Shown: one piece after another, positions 22,210-32,561 of the stretch | How the letters are laid out: every line of letters begins with the position of its first letter | How positions within the stretch are numbered: the stretch's first letter is position 1 | NCBI GenBank assembly: GCA_002786025.1 | Contig: NHNW01000003.1 | Span: 434,001-498,000 of the forward strand | Source: Zasmidium citrigriseum | Taxonomy: Eukaryota > Ascomycota > Dothideomycetes > Mycosphaerellales > Mycosphaerellaceae | DNA length: 64,000 bases | Direction: 5' to 3' | Translations under genes and position numbers: made by a program | The notes under the pieces: model-generated | The model's input: the letters and a program-made list of their open reading frames with translations, nothing else | The model's database searches: none | Told to the model about the DNA's origin: nothing

Positions 22210-23319
22210 TCATAGAATCTCCTTCAGCTTGTTCTTCTGCTCCGCCGTCAAGCTGGTCGGGAACTTAATCTTCACGCCGACAATGAAATCACCCCTCGTG
22301 CTGGGCGTCTTGCTCTTCGGCATGCCGAGCCCAGGGAATCGCTCCGTCCACTCAGGTTGCGTAGGTCCAGCGGAAGAAACAGACAACTGCTTGCCGTCGA
22401 TCGTTTGCACCGTCCTCTTCCACCCGGTCAGAGCTTCTTTGAGATCGATCTCGACCGTATGCTTGATATCATCACCATCCCTCGTGAACAGCGGATGCGG
22501 CTTCTCCTTGACGATGAAGTGTAGGTCTTGCACGCCGCCTTCGACCTGATCGCCCATATCCGGATACTTGATCTTGCTGCCCGCCTTCAAGCCCTTCTTA
22601 ATCGGGACACTCAAAATCTTGTCCTCGACACTCTGCTTCCCCGTCTGAGAGTCATACGTCTTCCGCTGGACTTTCAACTTCTTCGTCGTCCCGTTGAACG
22701 TATCCTCCAGACTCACAGGAAGAGGCTTCTCAACAACCGTCGTCTCGACTTCCGGTTCCCGCCTCCTGCTAAACCCACTGGCGCTCCGTCCTCCACTCGG
22801 CCGTCCCCCTCCAAATCCTCCACCGCCGAAACTCGAAAACCCACCAAAAATATCATCCTCGTCACCACCACCTCCCATACCAGCTCCACCACCCCTCATA
22901 AACTCCGCAAAAATATCCTTCGGATCACTGAACCCTCCAAAACCCCCTCGACTCCCACCAGGTCCCGTACTGAAATGGAAAGTCCTGGCACCACCTCCCC
23001 CTCCCATCCCTCCAAAGCCCCCAGGCATGCCGCCCATTCCGCCAGGCATGCCCCCAGCGAAGGGGTTCTCGCCTTCTTGCGGCGGAGGACCAGCTTTGCC
23101 CGTGATGAAGTCATAGCCGTAGTTATCGTAGTTCCGTCTCTTTTCTGGATCGCTCAGGATCTCGTATGCCTCGGATACCTCTTTGAATTTATCCGCGCCG
23201 GCGGGGTTCTTGTCCGGGTGGTTCTTCAGAGCATTCTTGCGGTATGCTTTCTTGATCTCTTCTTGTGACGCTGTGGCGGACACGCCGAGGCGGTCGTAGA
23301 GTTTCGTGTCGGCGACCAT
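22210..23319 (-). CDS. SIS1: Type II (class B) J-domain co-chaperone, Sis1-like
   Basis: A single exon encodes 369 residues. The J-domain occupies residues 1-70 with the HPD tripeptide at 34-36 ([12 protein letters not shown]). A long Gly/Phe- and Gly/Met-rich linker follows. There is no cysteine-repeat zinc finger, so this is class B rather than Ydj1-like class A. The two C-terminal beta domains are evident ([20 protein letters not shown], then [20 protein letters not shown]). It should stimulate Hsp70 ATPase in cytosol and nucleus and act in protein folding, translation initiation and prion or aggregate handling, as known for yeast Sis1. A perfect heat-shock element about 270 bp upstream predicts Hsf1 control. 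Confidence 0.95.
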   Translation of the reverse strand: MVADTKLYDRLGVSATASQEEIKKAYRKNALKNHPDKNPAGADKFKEVSEAYEILSDPEKRRNYDNYGYDFITGKAGPPPQEGENPFAGGMPGGMGGMPGGFGGMGGGGGARTFHFSTGPGGSRGGFGGFSDPKDIFAEFMRGGGAGMGGGGDEDDIFGGFSSFGGGGFGGGRPSGGRSASGFSRRREPEVETTVVEKPLPVSLEDTFNGTTKKLKVQRKTYDSQTGKQSVEDKILSVPIKKGLKAGSKIKYPDMGDQVEGGVQDLHFIVKEKPHPLFTRDGDDIKHTVEIDLKEALTGWKRTVQTIDGKQLSVSSAGPTQPEWTERFPGLGMPKSKTPSTRGDFIVGVKIKFPTSLTAEQKNKLKEIL

Positions 23320-24046
23320 TGTGTGTCAGATGTAATCGTAATCGTGGTTTGCAGCTGTGGTATAGCTAGGTGGCTGGTCGATTGGTTGGCGCTCTCGCCA
23401 GAATATGATTCGCCAATGGCACTCGTACTGAAGAGGCGAATTGAGTTGTGTGTAGTGTGGTCAAAGGTTGTGAGTTGCACAGGGAAAGGTCGCTGAAATG
23501 GGGGACACTCGTCCGTCCGGTCGTCTCTTCCAGAAATCAAGAGCTGTCCGCGACTGACCTGTCTCACGATCATGTGACGTCAACTTTCGAGAACTTTCTA
23601 GAATAGGCAAGAGTTGAGATGCCTGAGGCAACAAGTGAATGAAGTCCTTACATTGGATGAATGTATCCACGCGCAGCAGTCAGCGAAAGTAAGACTTTCT
23701 GTGTGAATGTGTCGCAGACGGCGGTTTCGATTTCCAAGTATTCTGAAGCGGACGCGGTGTAGCAGCTCTCCCAATCCGGCCATGACGTCTTCATATCACG
23801 AGAGCATGGTTGAAAGTCGGCGGAATGCAGTGACACGACAGGGATGCCATTGAGATTGAGCTGCATGGTGCAGATACCATCGGAGAAATACGCAAGACAG
23901 CATTCAAAATGGTTGGCTTTTGGAGAGACGAGCCTCTCACATGAGAAATCCATTTCATGATATCGACAAATATCCTGGGCGGCATCGAGGTCGCTATGCT
24001 AACACCACCAACGCCGACGCTTCTTGAAACAACGCAACGACGATAT
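23320..24046. other. Intergenic, DnaJ upstream region
   Basis: The 727 bp run from the DnaJ start to the stop of the MIPC synthase gene, both genes on the minus strand. Apart from the heat-shock element noted separately, no gene or repeat is supported. Confidence 0.5.
23586..23603. promoter_or_regulatory. Heat-shock element, four alternating units
   Basis: The 18 bases read TTC-nn-GAA-nn-TTC-nn-GAA with no mismatch, the ideal binding array for trimeric heat-shock factor Hsf1. It lies 267 bp upstream of the DnaJ start codon, where such elements are normally found. Confidence 0.85.
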
Positions 24047-25125
24047 TCACGGCTCGTGTCGATTGACCAGCTCGTACTCTGACCTGGCTCTCCGCCGTGA
24101 CCAGAATAGCACTCTTGATCTCGCATTCTGGGTCTTCCACCTAGGCAAGTCTGTGGGCGATAAGAAGTAGCGGTGGTAGCTCCACCATCCGAGGAAGAGC
24201 AGTCCGCCGCCCAGAACGAAGCCGAGAATGGTGAGGAATACCCAATTACGGGCCATCTATCACAATCATCAGCATGCCATCCCTTCACCAGAAGTATACT
24301 TCGACTCACCCAAAATATCAGCTGCACATCATATCCATGCCAGCTGTTGCCCAAATGGTGGGTAAAGAAACTCCAAGGATAGTTGTTGTACTCCTCAGGG
24401 AACAAGATCCTTATCCTTCCACCATCAGCTCCATCTCCAACATTGAATCCTTCATCGGTATAATGTCTCCATATAATGCTCAAAAACAGCGGTCCCGTAC
24501 TCGCCATGACTGTAATGTATGGCAGTATCCAGCTTCGATCGTAATTCTGCAGCTCTTCAATGACTCTCTGGAAGAACGGATGGTGCGGCACAGCACCCAT
24601 CGCATCGTTGCTCACTCCCGTAGGCACGGTCTTCCTCACAAATGCCGGATAGCTCAGCAGTGGCTCCAGTGGTCGGTTGCATCCATCATCTAGATCAATG
24701 TACACGCCTCCAAAGTGGTCCAGCACAAAGTACCGAATGGCATCTGCTCGCTGGATGGGGTATCGGTAGTTTTGGAAAGTCTCCAGGAACTCAGGATATT
24801 CTTCCGCGATGAAGTCCAACGACGCCTTGTCAGTCCAGAGTTTGTACTCCCACTCGGGCTTCTTGTGAAGGTCCAGGCAACTCTGCTGCGCCTCTTGCCA
24901 TACCTCGGGTATGCTCGTGTTGATATACGTTTGGTGGATGATCTTCGGTATGATCTGACCAGCCTCATCGTCGTGCTCTGCCCCTATGGCTGGGAGGTCC
25001 TCTCTACTGATTGCATCCTCAATGCCATTGAATACGAGCAATTCGAGCAGGGTCCAGACCGAATGGACCAAGAACAGGACCACGGCGATGTTGCAGATGA
25101 GGAAGATGAGAACGCCGCGCCGCAT
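24047..25125 (-). CDS. SUR1: Mannosyl-inositol-phosphorylceramide synthase catalytic subunit
   Basis: Exons 25125-24310 and 24256-24047 (53-nt intron) give 341 residues, close to yeast Sur1/Csg1 and Csh1. An N-terminal signal anchor (GVLIFLICNIAVVLFLVHSV) precedes the glycosyltransferase domain: IIPKIIHQTYIN (58-69), RADAIRYFVLDHFGGVYIDL, and the metal-binding DLDDG (144-148). A second transmembrane helix (FLTILGFVLGGGLLFLGW) sits in exon 2, as in the yeast proteins. The enzyme transfers mannose from GDP-mannose to inositol-phosphorylceramide in the Golgi, working with the regulatory subunit Csg2, which is not in the window. Unspliced, the frame runs on to 23791, which is an artefact. Confidence 0.88.
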
Positions 25126-26089
25126 GGCGGTGGTGGTATGTGAATGTCGTTGGCCACGTGCGCGGTCGTGTGCGTGGTTGCTTGCTTTTGCAGTCGAAGT
25201 TCAACGGCGCAGCGCGCTGCAGAGTCGACTGCGGGGCGAATGGAATCAGGGGTTCGAGGGTCCAGGCCGGCCAGAATCTAGGCGAGCATGGCAAAGGAGC
25301 GTCGGTGGCGGTGGCGGTAGTCGTGGTAGTGGTGAAGAGTAGCGGAGAAGCGAAGGGTCGGTGGTGAAGAAAAAGAATGACGGCTTCGTTTTGCAGGGAA
25401 ATTGCGACGCTGCTCTCGCCTGGCGATGCGAGGAACGAGGAAGCTCGAAGGCTGTGCTGGCCTTGGCGCCCGATGGTTCAAGGGAGCGCTGGCGTAACGC
25501 TGCCGCTGCCGACGGGCCACATGGCTACCCGAACTGTTTCCATCCAATCGCAAAACTTTGCTGCTTTATCTCGACGCTTTGCCTGCCTCTCACGGTTAAG
25601 ATGCTGCTGTACATACGGCCTTAAACCACCGCTCCGGCATGTACAGCTTCCTCCAGCCGTGGAACACCATCTGTATACAGGGTCCTGACAGTCCGGAAGG
25701 CCAGGAACACACCACGGCGTGTCAGCAATGGCCGAATGCCATTCGTCCTCGAGGTACAAGATGATGCTGCTGACATGAGAAAGAGAGGCTCAAATGGTTG
25801 CCTGTTCGTGCTCTATTCTTGGTCCCTTCATGCTTACTTTGAAGGTTACTGAATCCGTTCTCTCCGATCTTTGTATTCTGCTGTAGCCGGGCGGCGAGTG
25901 TCACCTCTTCGAGCATGGCTGCTATCGAAGAAGCAATTCATGGCCAACAGAACGTGATATCGCGTAGGGCGTAATGCATTTTAGGCTGACTAAAGTGGGT
26001 CCGCATCCAGCTGAACAATTATACGAATACGCGCAACTTCACCTCCTCTTCAGCAACCACTGCGCCAAATATCTCAAGACTACGCCACC
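25126..26089. other. Divergent intergenic region
   Basis: The 964 bp lie between the start codons of MIPC synthase (minus) and the GST gene (plus). Near 25300-25350 is a GGTGGCGGTGGCGGTAGT-type purine-rich stretch, probably in the 5' UTR or promoter of the MIPC synthase gene. No further gene is supported. Confidence 0.45.
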
Positions 26090-26713
26090 ATGCAAGACCT
26101 GACGCTCCACGAATACGCCTGGTCCGGTAATTGCTACAAGATCCGCCTGACTGCATCCCTGCTCGGCCTGAAGTTCAAATCCCGAAAAGAATACGACGTT
26201 CTGAACGGCGAGACTCGAACCCCCGAGTACCTCAGCAAAGTCAACGCCAACGGCCGCATTCCCGTACTTCAGATCGGACAAGACACTTTCCTGCCGGAGA
26301 GTGGTGCGGCGTGCCATTACCTCGCTGATGGAACGGATCTGATACCTACGGATCGTTTGGAGAAAGCTCGCATGCTGCAGTGGATGTTCTTTGAGCAGTA
26401 CTCTTTTGAACCATACGCTGGTACATTGCGCTTCTGGCTGGGCAAGAGAGGTTTTGATAACCTATCCGAGGAGCAAAAAGCTCAAATCCCTGAGAAACGA
26501 AAGCAAGGAGAAGCAGCATTGGCTATCATGAACGCCTATCTCTCCACTCGGAAGTTCTTCGTGGCGGAGAAGGTGACTTTGGCTGACGTTGCGCTGTATG
26601 GGTATGCGCATGTGTGTGAGCAAGGTGGATTCGACCTCTCCCAGTTCCCGCACGTCCAGGCTTGGTGCAAGCGGATCTCAGGGCTCCCAGGGTATATTCC
26701 CATCGATCAATAG
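26090..26713 (+). CDS. Glutathione S-transferase
   Basis: A single exon encodes 207 residues, the normal GST length. The thioredoxin-like N-terminal domain contains YAWSGNCYKIRLTASLLG (active-site Ser-Gly-Asn region), the cis-proline loop NGRIPVL, and the glutathione-binding PESGAACHYL. The helical C-terminal domain contains FFVAEKVTLADVALYGYAHV with the structural N-capping Asp motif. It has no targeting signal, so it should be cytosolic. The SGNCYK start and the ES motif fit bacterial-like/beta or Ure2p-like GSTs that detoxify electrophiles; the exact subclass is open. Confidence 0.92.
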   Translation: MQDLTLHEYAWSGNCYKIRLTASLLGLKFKSRKEYDVLNGETRTPEYLSKVNANGRIPVLQIGQDTFLPESGAACHYLADGTDLIPTDRLEKARMLQWMFFEQYSFEPYAGTLRFWLGKRGFDNLSEEQKAQIPEKRKQGEAALAIMNAYLSTRKFFVAEKVTLADVALYGYAHVCEQGGFDLSQFPHVQAWCKRISGLPGYIPIDQ

Positions 26714-26939
26714 CGCAGAACGAGACCTATTCACCTCGCGGGTGATGCGCTCTTCGTGCCCTTACTCATCTCCTCCGAAAATCAACCTCTCCTACTTGCT
26801 CTCCTCCCTATCCCCGTGTCTCTTGCCTCTCAAAGGTACCCTATTGCAACCGACGTTAGCACGATCGCTCTATCGAGTCTCGGAGATGTGAAGGCACTGG
26901 ATCATGGTGGGTGCGTTAACGTTGCCCTCCTTGGGGCCT

Positions 26940-28170
26940 TGCTAGCGCGCACGCGGGCGACCCAAAACCACCTCTCTAGCGCCAAAACTCTCTATCCCGG
27001 CTGCTGGAGCGCTCGACTGTGCTGCCAGAGCAGCACTTGCTACTATGGCCGGAGAGGTGGCCGGTGGGGAGAGAGGTTGCGGTGCATTGGGGTCTGGCAC
27101 CGATGATGGGTAGACGAAGCTCGCCTTGTCGGCTGCGGCCTTCTTCACCTCAGCGCCTTCGCAAGGGCGCTCATCAACGCTCTCTCGGTTCACAATGGCC
27201 CCAGCGTGGGCACTAGCGTCAAGTCTCTGAGCCGCGCTAGTGCCCGCTAGGTGAATGAATTTTAGTGAAAGCTCCATTTCTATCAAGCAAGGCGCTGTGC
27301 GCTTTGCTAGCGCCTGTATTCTCCACTTCAGCGCTCGTGTTAGCATACTTGAGTGCTCGCTACCTGCTTATGGCATGGGAATTACACCGTATGGGCGGTG
27401 GAGACATCCCTGTCGTAGAAGACGGGAACCGGGAGATTTGTTTTGCTTTGGATTCTCTCAACGAGAAAGAGAGAAGATATATACTGGTGTGGTAGGGTCT
27501 GTGCGCTACACTGGTACCTCGTGACATGTGACAGTGCGAAAAATCCTCCTCAAGCGCTTATTCCTTCGAGACTGCTTCATTGTAGGAGATTCTCACCTGC
27601 TTTGGCTTCGTCCCAGGTACTTTATCTTCACTTCATTTGCGATGAAATACTACCTGTGAGGGCCCCTTAGCGGTTGAACTTGCGCGTGGATTATCCGGGC
27701 GGCGGACACGCCGCGGGTCTTGTGGTAAAAGATGGGCCCCGGGCCCCTCTCTCTGGAGCAGAAACATCACCGCCGGTGTTCGAGGTTGTCTCGAGAGAGG
27801 AGAAAAAAGGAGATGTATAGTAGCCTGCTGACGTGATCCGTGCACTGCGCTAGTGCAAAGCACCATGTGACACTTCATGCGCTCTCTCAAGCATAAGAGC
27901 GCTCAAGTACTTTTGATGCGCATGAAATGTGCTTTCTCGAGGCTTTCGTGTCTTGTCAAATTTACTTATTAAGTGAACAGGAACCGCGCGCTTCGTCTTG
28001 CGCTAAGCGCGCCGAGCGCATAGCACGGCGAGGCACGGACGGCGGCGCCGCCGGTAAAGGCGACGGCAAGCGAGACGCCGCTCATGGCGGCGGCGGTGCG
28101 GAGTTGCATTGTCCAAGTGGAATAACGGGGGCGAAGTTATACACTGTACGTGAGGCCCGTGCGGAGCGCT
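26940..28170. repeat. Cluster of GCGCT / AGCGC motifs, many as GCGCTAG
   Basis: By eye, roughly eighteen GCGCT or AGCGC sites occur in about 1.2 kb, several extended to GCGCTAG or its complement CTAGCGC. GCGCTAGTG occurs three times (near 27234, 27847 and 28164). They appear in both orientations with irregular spacing, so this is not a simple tandem array. The counts are manual. Confidence 0.45.
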
Positions 28171-28385
28171 AGTGGATGCCAGCATGTGACAGTCTAACCA
28201 TCCGCTACTTTGGACAGGACATGGCAACATCGTCTGGAGCACTTGATATTCACTTCACGCACAGGGAGAGATTACACCTAAGGGATCTTCGTACTTTCAC
28301 GATTGGAGCTGTATTTCGGTAAAAACTGGGCCAAAAAAGGTATTCAAAAAACGCGGGCGCCTTGCGAGGGGTCGGCGGCGGAGGC

Positions 28386-28490
28386 GGTCGTGTGACGAGG
28401 AGCACTGGGCGGTTGTTGGGCGGAGAAAGTTGTCAGAAGCAGAGAAGAGGAGCTTTTAAGTACGTACGAAGTGCGGACGCACAGACCCGA
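28386..28490 (+). repeat. Diverged dispersed repeat, copy 1
   Basis: This stretch shares ordered blocks with 29629-29720: GTGACGA-GAGCA, then GAGGAGCTTT, GTAC and ACGCACAGACC, with gaps between. Similarity is moderate and no terminal inverted repeats were seen. It could be an old duplicated element. Confidence 0.4.
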
Positions 28491-29510
28491 TTCTTAGCCT
28501 GTGCCTTCCAAATCGGGCAGGAGCAGCACCTGCGTCAACAAGCCGACCTTGTCACATGTATCTCATAATCTCACGATCATCTGCCATTCAAAGTCTGCCG
28601 CTCCTCCACCCTGTTATACAGAACCGGGCGTACCGGGCAGTATGGCACCATCAGATTTGCGGTGTTGACGCACTCTCCCCCTACAGCCCCAAGCGACGAC
28701 CCTCCCTCCCGGGAAGGGGGCGCCGAGGGGAGACAGTACGGGTTGTTACCCCATTCTCAGAAACAGTGACAGTGACGCATGTGCCTCACGCACAGGCCGC
28801 TTGTTAAGCGGTCTTAGCGTCTCGACGATGCCTAGCCCATGTATGAAACCGCCTTTCCGGCTGCTGTCTACTCTGATTGACAACAAGGTTGGGAGAGAAG
28901 TCAGACAATTGGCCCCCGCCGCAACCAGAAGGGCGCACGGGAATTTTTTCTCTTCACTTCTCTCTGATTGAATCACTCCGTACTTCACTCCGGAGAAGGC
29001 TCAACTCCGCGCGGTCGCGCCCTTCTTTGCCGCTGCAGTTGTCGATACGTTGTTGTTCGTGTGACGCTGGCGATGGTTGTGGTTGTCATAATGCTGAACT
29101 CGGTTGTTGATGCGCTATAAAGGGTTAGAAGCGGTTTGATTTCAGTCGCTCTAGTATACATACTGCGTAACGGTCCTAGTCCTAGTGTATGTCGGTACTC
29201 GTAATAAGCATTCGTTAGAGGCGTCGCTGTTGTCCTTCAGGCATGATAGCGATGCGTAGTCGTCCTTGGTGCATACGTCGCTGGCGGCGTTGACGATTGA
29301 CGAAGAAGGGCCAGCTTGAGCAGATACGAGCAAGTCGGAGGGTTGTCTAGTTGTCCTTCAAATGCTCTGGGGTGGCGGCGCAGATTGTGAAGACACTTCC
29401 ACTTGTCATAAGCAAAAAATGCACTGTACAACGAGCGTACGAAGTACTGTCACACGATCGATCTCACAGATTGAACCTCTGGTTAGGATCAGGACTATGA
29501 AGGGGTGGAG

Positions 29511-29540
29511 GAGGACCAAGAGGACCAAGAGGATCAAGGG
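29511..29540 (+). repeat. Short AGGACCAAG tandem repeat
   Basis: Three near-identical 9-bp units, the last with one change (AGGATCAAG), lie in a purine-rich block. Confidence 0.6.
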
Positions 29541-29628
29541 CCAAAGAAGATGCGGAGGACGAAGAGGACGTAGGCGCAGCGGGGGCGGGCGGGAGCGCAG
29601 GCGGTACATGTCATCACTACGATTCCAT

Positions 29629-29720
29629 AGTGATGTGACGAAGAGCAATGTTGTCAGCGGAAGAGGTCTGTGGAGAAGAAAAAAGAGGAGCTTTATGTAC
29701 TGCAGAACGCACAGACCATC
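29629..29720 (+). repeat. Diverged dispersed repeat, copy 2
   Basis: The partner of 28386-28490, about 1.2 kb away in the same orientation. It holds the blocks GTGACGA-GAGCA, GAGGAGCTTT, GTAC and ACGCACAGACC in the same order, and directly abuts the exon-like fragment at 29735-29930. Confidence 0.4.
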
Positions 29721-29734
29721 TATCACATGCACAG

Positions 29735-29930
29735 CCCATGAAATGTCAGACGACACACAAAGCCTCTTGATCTCGAGCAGGTTGTCAGCATCTAGCTCGT
29801 CGAATGCGAAGTTGAACCAGTTCTGAAAGCCGTCGTTTCTTGAGAGATCGGATCTCGAGAAGAGCACAAATACTGTGGCACGGCGGTCGAGCCACGCGGA
29901 ATATTTGCATTTACGTTCAGTGCGACCTCA
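29735..29930 (-). pseudogene. Exon-like protein fragment, unknown family
   Basis: On the minus strand about 60 codons read as convincing protein: SAWLDRRATVFVLFSRSDLS, then NWFNFAFDELDADNLLEIKR. An in-frame stop lies upstream near 29935, and downstream the frame degenerates into Pro/Leu-rich low complexity. No start codon or clear splice sites frame it. It may be a gene remnant or a single exon of an unrecognised gene; I cannot name a family. Confidence 0.3.
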
Positions 29931-30080
29931 AATTTCGAAACATTCTATTCGTACCTTCGGGATGGAGAAAGATCAATGTCGCGCCCAAAATGACGATGAC
30001 AATCATCCGAATGCTGCATTCTCATAGCCTCATATCAAGCTACAGACCAAATATGATGCGTTGAAACTTATACAAACCCT

Positions 30081-31255
30081 TCAGAATATCCCAGCGTGTT
30101 GTCTCTCGAGCTTCCTGACCTCACCAACTTTCTGCATCTCCTTCTCACTTGCTGGCCGCGGCGCCCAGCTTGGAGCTCCAATATCCAATTGAGCGTTGAT
30201 AGTGTGGCTCGGCGAGCCTGATGTCGGACAGAGGAGTAGTTCAATCCGGGCGTCTTCGTGTTGCTGCTCTATCTGTCGCCATTTCGGACCGAAGAGAAGG
30301 TTGAAGTTTGGCTCGGTGTCCAGGCCCATGATGACAAGACGGCGAAGGATCTTGCTGTTGCTCTCGTAAGCTAGGAAAAACTTCGAATGCTTTGAAAAGG
30401 GGCCACTCACGCTGTGCCCTCGAAGTCCTCGAGTGATCTTGGCAGACGAAGTTTCAAAGTGATTGCCAGAACCAGTGCGTCTGGGTCGGTGTGAGCCATG
30501 GTTGCGAAGTAGACGATGGCTTCCAAGCTCCGTTCTCCAGTGCCGTTGGTAGAAGCTGGACCTTCAGACGCAGTTTCGTTGGCGTTCTGACGGCTGGCTT
30601 TACAGAGAGATTTGTGGACAGCCCAGTGCTGCTTTTGACATTCTTCAGAGCAATACCAGGCTTTCTTGCAAGCTCCACATGCCGCGAGGGCCTCTGCGAC
30701 CGCCTCGTCACTCTTCCCGCACCAGTGACACTTTGAGTCTTCGCTGGGATGGTCTGCCTTGTCCGTTTCTGTCTTGTCCGCCTCCTCGACTTGAGCATTA
30801 TGATCCATATTCCGCTTCAGAGAGCCGAGAAGTTGATGGCATGATGCATCCAGGATAGCTTCCTCTTCAGCAGTACAGATGCTGATTCGGGACACTCCAA
30901 GGTCGCTTCCTCTCTCTTCGAGCCAGATGTTCAGTGCAGCGGCCAGGTGCTCGTTGTCTGTAGCCCAACTCCATGGTTCGGACGCTGGTCCCAGCGAAGG
31001 TCCTGTGATGAAGATCTCCAGCAGATACCCAAGGATGGACTCAGCTCGCTCTGTGTCAGTTGGTGAAGCCGTCTTCTGATCAGATCCGGCAGTCAAGACC
31101 ATAGCGCTCTGCGGATGAACGGCGATGACGAGATCGCATGGTATACGGAGCGGAATGTGATATGCTCTGAATACCCAGCGGTTCTCGAAGTCCTCTGGTT
31201 GAGATCGCGAGAAGTCGGCGAGAGATTGGGAGGGACCAGAATTGGATTCGCTCAT
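30081..31255 (-). CDS. MYND-type zinc finger protein
   Basis: Exons 31255-30411 and 30354-30081 give 372 residues. The 56-nt intron (GTGAGT donor, CTTAC branch, CAG acceptor) explains an apparent frame break at 30410. The MYND finger is complete: C176-x2-C179, C193-x2-C196, C202-x3-C206, H214 and C218 (CHWCGK...CGACKKAWYCSEECQKQHW). The flanking parts, including a C-terminal WRQIEQQHEDARIELLLCP region, are not assigned to a domain. MYND fingers bind proline-rich peptides of transcriptional regulators, so a protein-protein role is likely. The start MSESNSG was preferred to an in-frame codon 28 residues upstream. Confidence 0.85.
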
Positions 31256-31614
31256 CGCTGAAAAGCTGTGCGTGAATGTAACAGAGCGTTGATGATGAAA
31301 GGCTGCTGTTCTCACGAGCAAAGTAAGAGGCCAAGCCACTGATGTCGCACATTGGCTGTCGAGACGGGCTGAGAAAGCGCCGGGAACGTTGTTAGAGAAG
31401 GCATGGAGAATGTTCAGATGGAAGGAGGCAAGAACTCACCGAAGTCAGTGTTCCTTCCCTTCCCCAAGGCTGTCTGCTGGGCCACCACTCAAGAGCTTCG
31501 ACCACGAAACTCACCACTATGCGACGGAGAAAAGACAAACGAAGGACATGAAGTTCTGAATTCCGAATACCTTTGCTCAATTGCCTCGGAAGGCATCGCA
31601 GACTCTACGATTGA
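31256..31614. other. Intergenic, 359 bp
   Basis: The stretch is the upstream region of the MYND gene and the downstream region of the cutinase-like gene. No gene is supported. Confidence 0.5.
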
Positions 31615-32393
31615 TCAAACAAGAGCCGTCAGGAAGTCCGTCGCATTTTGTTGGAAAACCTTCACAGCCGCCAGATGGACCGCAATCGCCGGATCGTTGA
31701 GACCTCCACTGTCACAGCTTGCATCGTCTGACTGACAATAATTCCGAAACTTGCTCCCGTAGTTGCTGTTGTAATAGGCATAATCCTTCTTGCTCCGAGC
31801 ATGGACGCCTTTACCCGTGGCATTCCCGGCATCGATGGGATATACGTTGCCAACGAAAGACGGATCCGCGAATACAGCTCCACCGACGACTGCACGATGA
31901 GTAAGTTCCACACGCAAGTATATTGATACAACGACTTACTGTACTGCTTATAATCATCCAGATTGCCTCTCAACTGCCCTCCGATCAAAGTCGAAGTCAT
32001 GACTTCAGCTCCGGTGCTGTACCCCAACAGCATTATCCGTGGATTGTCGCAACGAGCAGCGTAGTCCTTGATGATACCCTGCGCCTTATCCACACCGCCT
32101 CCAACGCTGATGAGATGTACCAAAGGATCCTGAGTCGCGGCGTATGGAAGAGCTCGAAGGTAGGATCCTTGCCCGACATTCTCGATGATAGCGTTGGCGA
32201 TGGTCTCTAGTCCTTCAAGATCCTGGTAGTTGGGCGAGACCCCGAGCGGATTGATCGATTGATTGTCAGCTCCTCGAGCTGCGAGGATGAAGACGCCGTC
32301 GGTACATGGATAAGTATCCGCTTGGCGAGGCTGTATCGCGATAGCCAGGCAGCTGGTCGTGGCGGCCAGCCAGAAGATCAAATATCGAAACAT
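31615..32393 (-). CDS. Secreted cutinase-like esterase (CE5)
   Basis: Exons 32393-31940 and 31889-31615 (50-nt intron) give 242 residues. A signal peptide (MFRYLIFWLAATTSCLAIA) starts the product. The CE5 fold is recognisable: CTDGVFILAARGADNQ (30-45), nucleophile G-Y-S-T-G with Ser126, and the acid loop DASC with Asp207 and Cys210. IAVHLAAV carries the catalytic His223. The Cys pairs match the disulphides of the family. The STGA elbow (rather than SQGA) and the RGAD start fit acetylxylan-esterase-like or cutinase-like members acting on plant wall polymers or cutin. The frame continues upstream to 32534, but the signal peptide fixes the start at 32393. Confidence 0.88.
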
Positions 32394-32561
32394 AGCTGTT
32401 GATTGTAGGATGCAAAACAGCGGAATGCACACAGCTGAACACGACATTCCTGCGAGCTTCGGACACGCCCATATTATACGAGCTCTTGGCTTGAGGGGCG
32501 TTGGACCGTGTTGCATACTAGAAGGATGAAACATGCAATCATTGCCTCTTTGGGCTAGAGT

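Larger units (their letters stand above)
26714..30080. other. Gene-poor island of 3.4 kb
   Basis: No complete gene is supported across this stretch, the longest gap in the window. It contains a cluster of GCGCT/AGCGC motifs (26940-28170), GC-rich and purine-rich low-complexity blocks, a diverged repeat pair (28386-28490 and 29629-29720), a short tandem repeat (29511-29540) and an exon-like minus-strand fragment (29735-29930). I recognise no reverse transcriptase, transposase or terminal repeats. Confidence 0.55.

Noticed and set aside
22528..23268. 246-codon plus-strand ORF
   Set aside because: It is antisense to the Sis1-like gene, created by its Gly/Pro-rich codons.
23791..24309. Long continuation of the MIPC synthase frame
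   Set aside because: The frame only reads through an intron; the spliced second exon encodes the expected second membrane helix.
26714..30080. Transposon in the gene-poor island
   Set aside because: No transposase or reverse-transcriptase frame, terminal repeats or target-site duplication seen.
30355..30410. Apparent frameshift in the MYND gene
   Set aside because: A 56-nt intron with GTGAGT donor, CTTAC branch and CAG acceptor restores one frame.
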